Of a stretch of DNA of 64,000 nucleotides, positions 63,636-64,000 are shown in pieces. The notes beneath the pieces were generated by a model, which was not told the DNA's origin, did no database searches, and saw only the letters and a program-made list of their open reading frames with translations. How positions within the stretch are numbered: the stretch's first letter is position 1; every line of letters begins with the position of its first letter. Source of the stretch: Ralstonia pickettii (GTDB lineage Bacteria > Pseudomonadota > Gammaproteobacteria > Burkholderiales > Burkholderiaceae); the NCBI RefSeq assembly GCF_001699815.1, contig NZ_MCGB01000007.1, positions 1 to 64,000 on the forward strand, written 5' to 3'. A program made the position numbers and the translations under genes.

Positions 63636-64000
63636 ATGAGCCAGAGATCTGTGCGTCTGCCAGCCACGCGCAGCGCCGCAGCAGCAATTCGTGCAACCGT
63701 TGAGCATGCTGCTGGCCACTGGATCGATCTGGCCCGAGTGCGCGCCTACAGCGGTGCGCTGCTGGTTCTGTTCTGCGTGCTGCTGCTTGGCTGGGCCTGG
63801 ACGAGCAATGGCTTTACCGATGTGACGATGGCGCGTCCTGGAACGGATTTCTCGGCGTTCTGGGGCGCCTCCTATCTCGCGCTGACGCAGGGCCCTCTGC
63901 AGGCATACGACGTGCGCCAGCTGACTGCGGTGATCGCCGAGCATGGAACGTTGGGAAGGGGGGCTGAGCTGATCCTTCCCTGGCTCTATCCGCCGACCTT
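63636..64000 (+). CDS. GT87/DUF2029-type membrane glycosyltransferase, N-terminal part
   Basis: Partial (121 residues to the window edge). A membrane helix (YSGALLVLFCVLLLGWAW) is followed by the periplasmic loop MARPGTDFSAFWGASYLALT, with the conserved acidic residue and DFSAFW-like pattern of polyprenyl-phosphate mannosyltransferases of the GT87 family, then ILPWLYPPT. AGGAG precedes ATG 63636. Function (polysaccharide or lipid mannosylation) is by family only. Confidence 0.65.
   Translation, partial: MSQRSVRLPATRSAAAAIRATVEHAAGHWIDLARVRAYSGALLVLFCVLLLGWAWTSNGFTDVTMARPGTDFSAFWGASYLALTQGPLQAYDVRQLTAVIAEHGTLGRGAELILPWLYPPT

Overview
The window reads as chromosomal DNA of a high-GC betaproteobacterium of the Burkholderiaceae, most likely a Ralstonia (R. 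pickettii group). The basis is protein-level family resemblance (long-form isocitrate lyase, groESL with CIRCE, a Ralstonia-style Tad locus, dmeRF) and codon bias; species cannot be fixed by eye. No rRNA, tRNA or CRISPR array was seen.

Layout. 0-19 kb is mostly core metabolism, signalling and transport: a glutathione-dependent formaldehyde detoxification pair (fghA, frmA), a chemoreceptor, a GST, two GGDEF diguanylate cyclases, an AI-2E family permease, an enoyl-reductase-like protein, aceA with a clear terminator and a palindromic candidate operator, an MHS-type permease next to an orphan ModA-like binding protein and a LysR regulator, and a divergent NmrA/LysR pair. 19.4-23.7 kb is a scarred accessory patch: an ompW tail, a broken lysR and seven small uncharacterised genes, two of them 94-residue paralogues. 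23.9-32.8 kb is one leftward seven-gene catabolic operon (DHDPS-like aldolase, Fe-ADH, a fused DUF1537 kinase/PdxA2 protein, sodium:solute symporter, cytoplasmic BNR/sialidase-fold protein, DeoR repressor, SDR); I infer a sugar-acid pathway whose substrate is not known.

33-42 kb is an inserted-looking block: decayed TnsA-like and tyrosine-integrase fragments, then dmeR-dmeF (Co/Ni efflux), a predicted outer-membrane protein, an SHP/diheme cytochrome/cytochrome b561/two-component operon, a second CDF transporter, and a degenerate second formylglutathione hydrolase tail with transposon-end-like repeats. groES-groEL follow with a perfect CIRCE and sigma-70 promoter, then DUF898, M48 peptidase and GtrA genes.

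47.4-62.7 kb is a complete-looking Tad/Flp pilus locus in two converging halves: tadG-tadE-tadE2 rightward and flp(x3)-tadV-ATPase-rcpC-rcpA-lipoprotein-tadZ-tadA-tadB-tadC leftward. tadG is split by an intact 1231-bp IS3-family element whose ends, 3-bp target duplication and in-frame repaired product can be read directly. The halves meet at a spacer with a 95-bp inverted repeat. A partial GT87/DUF2029-type membrane protein runs off the right edge.
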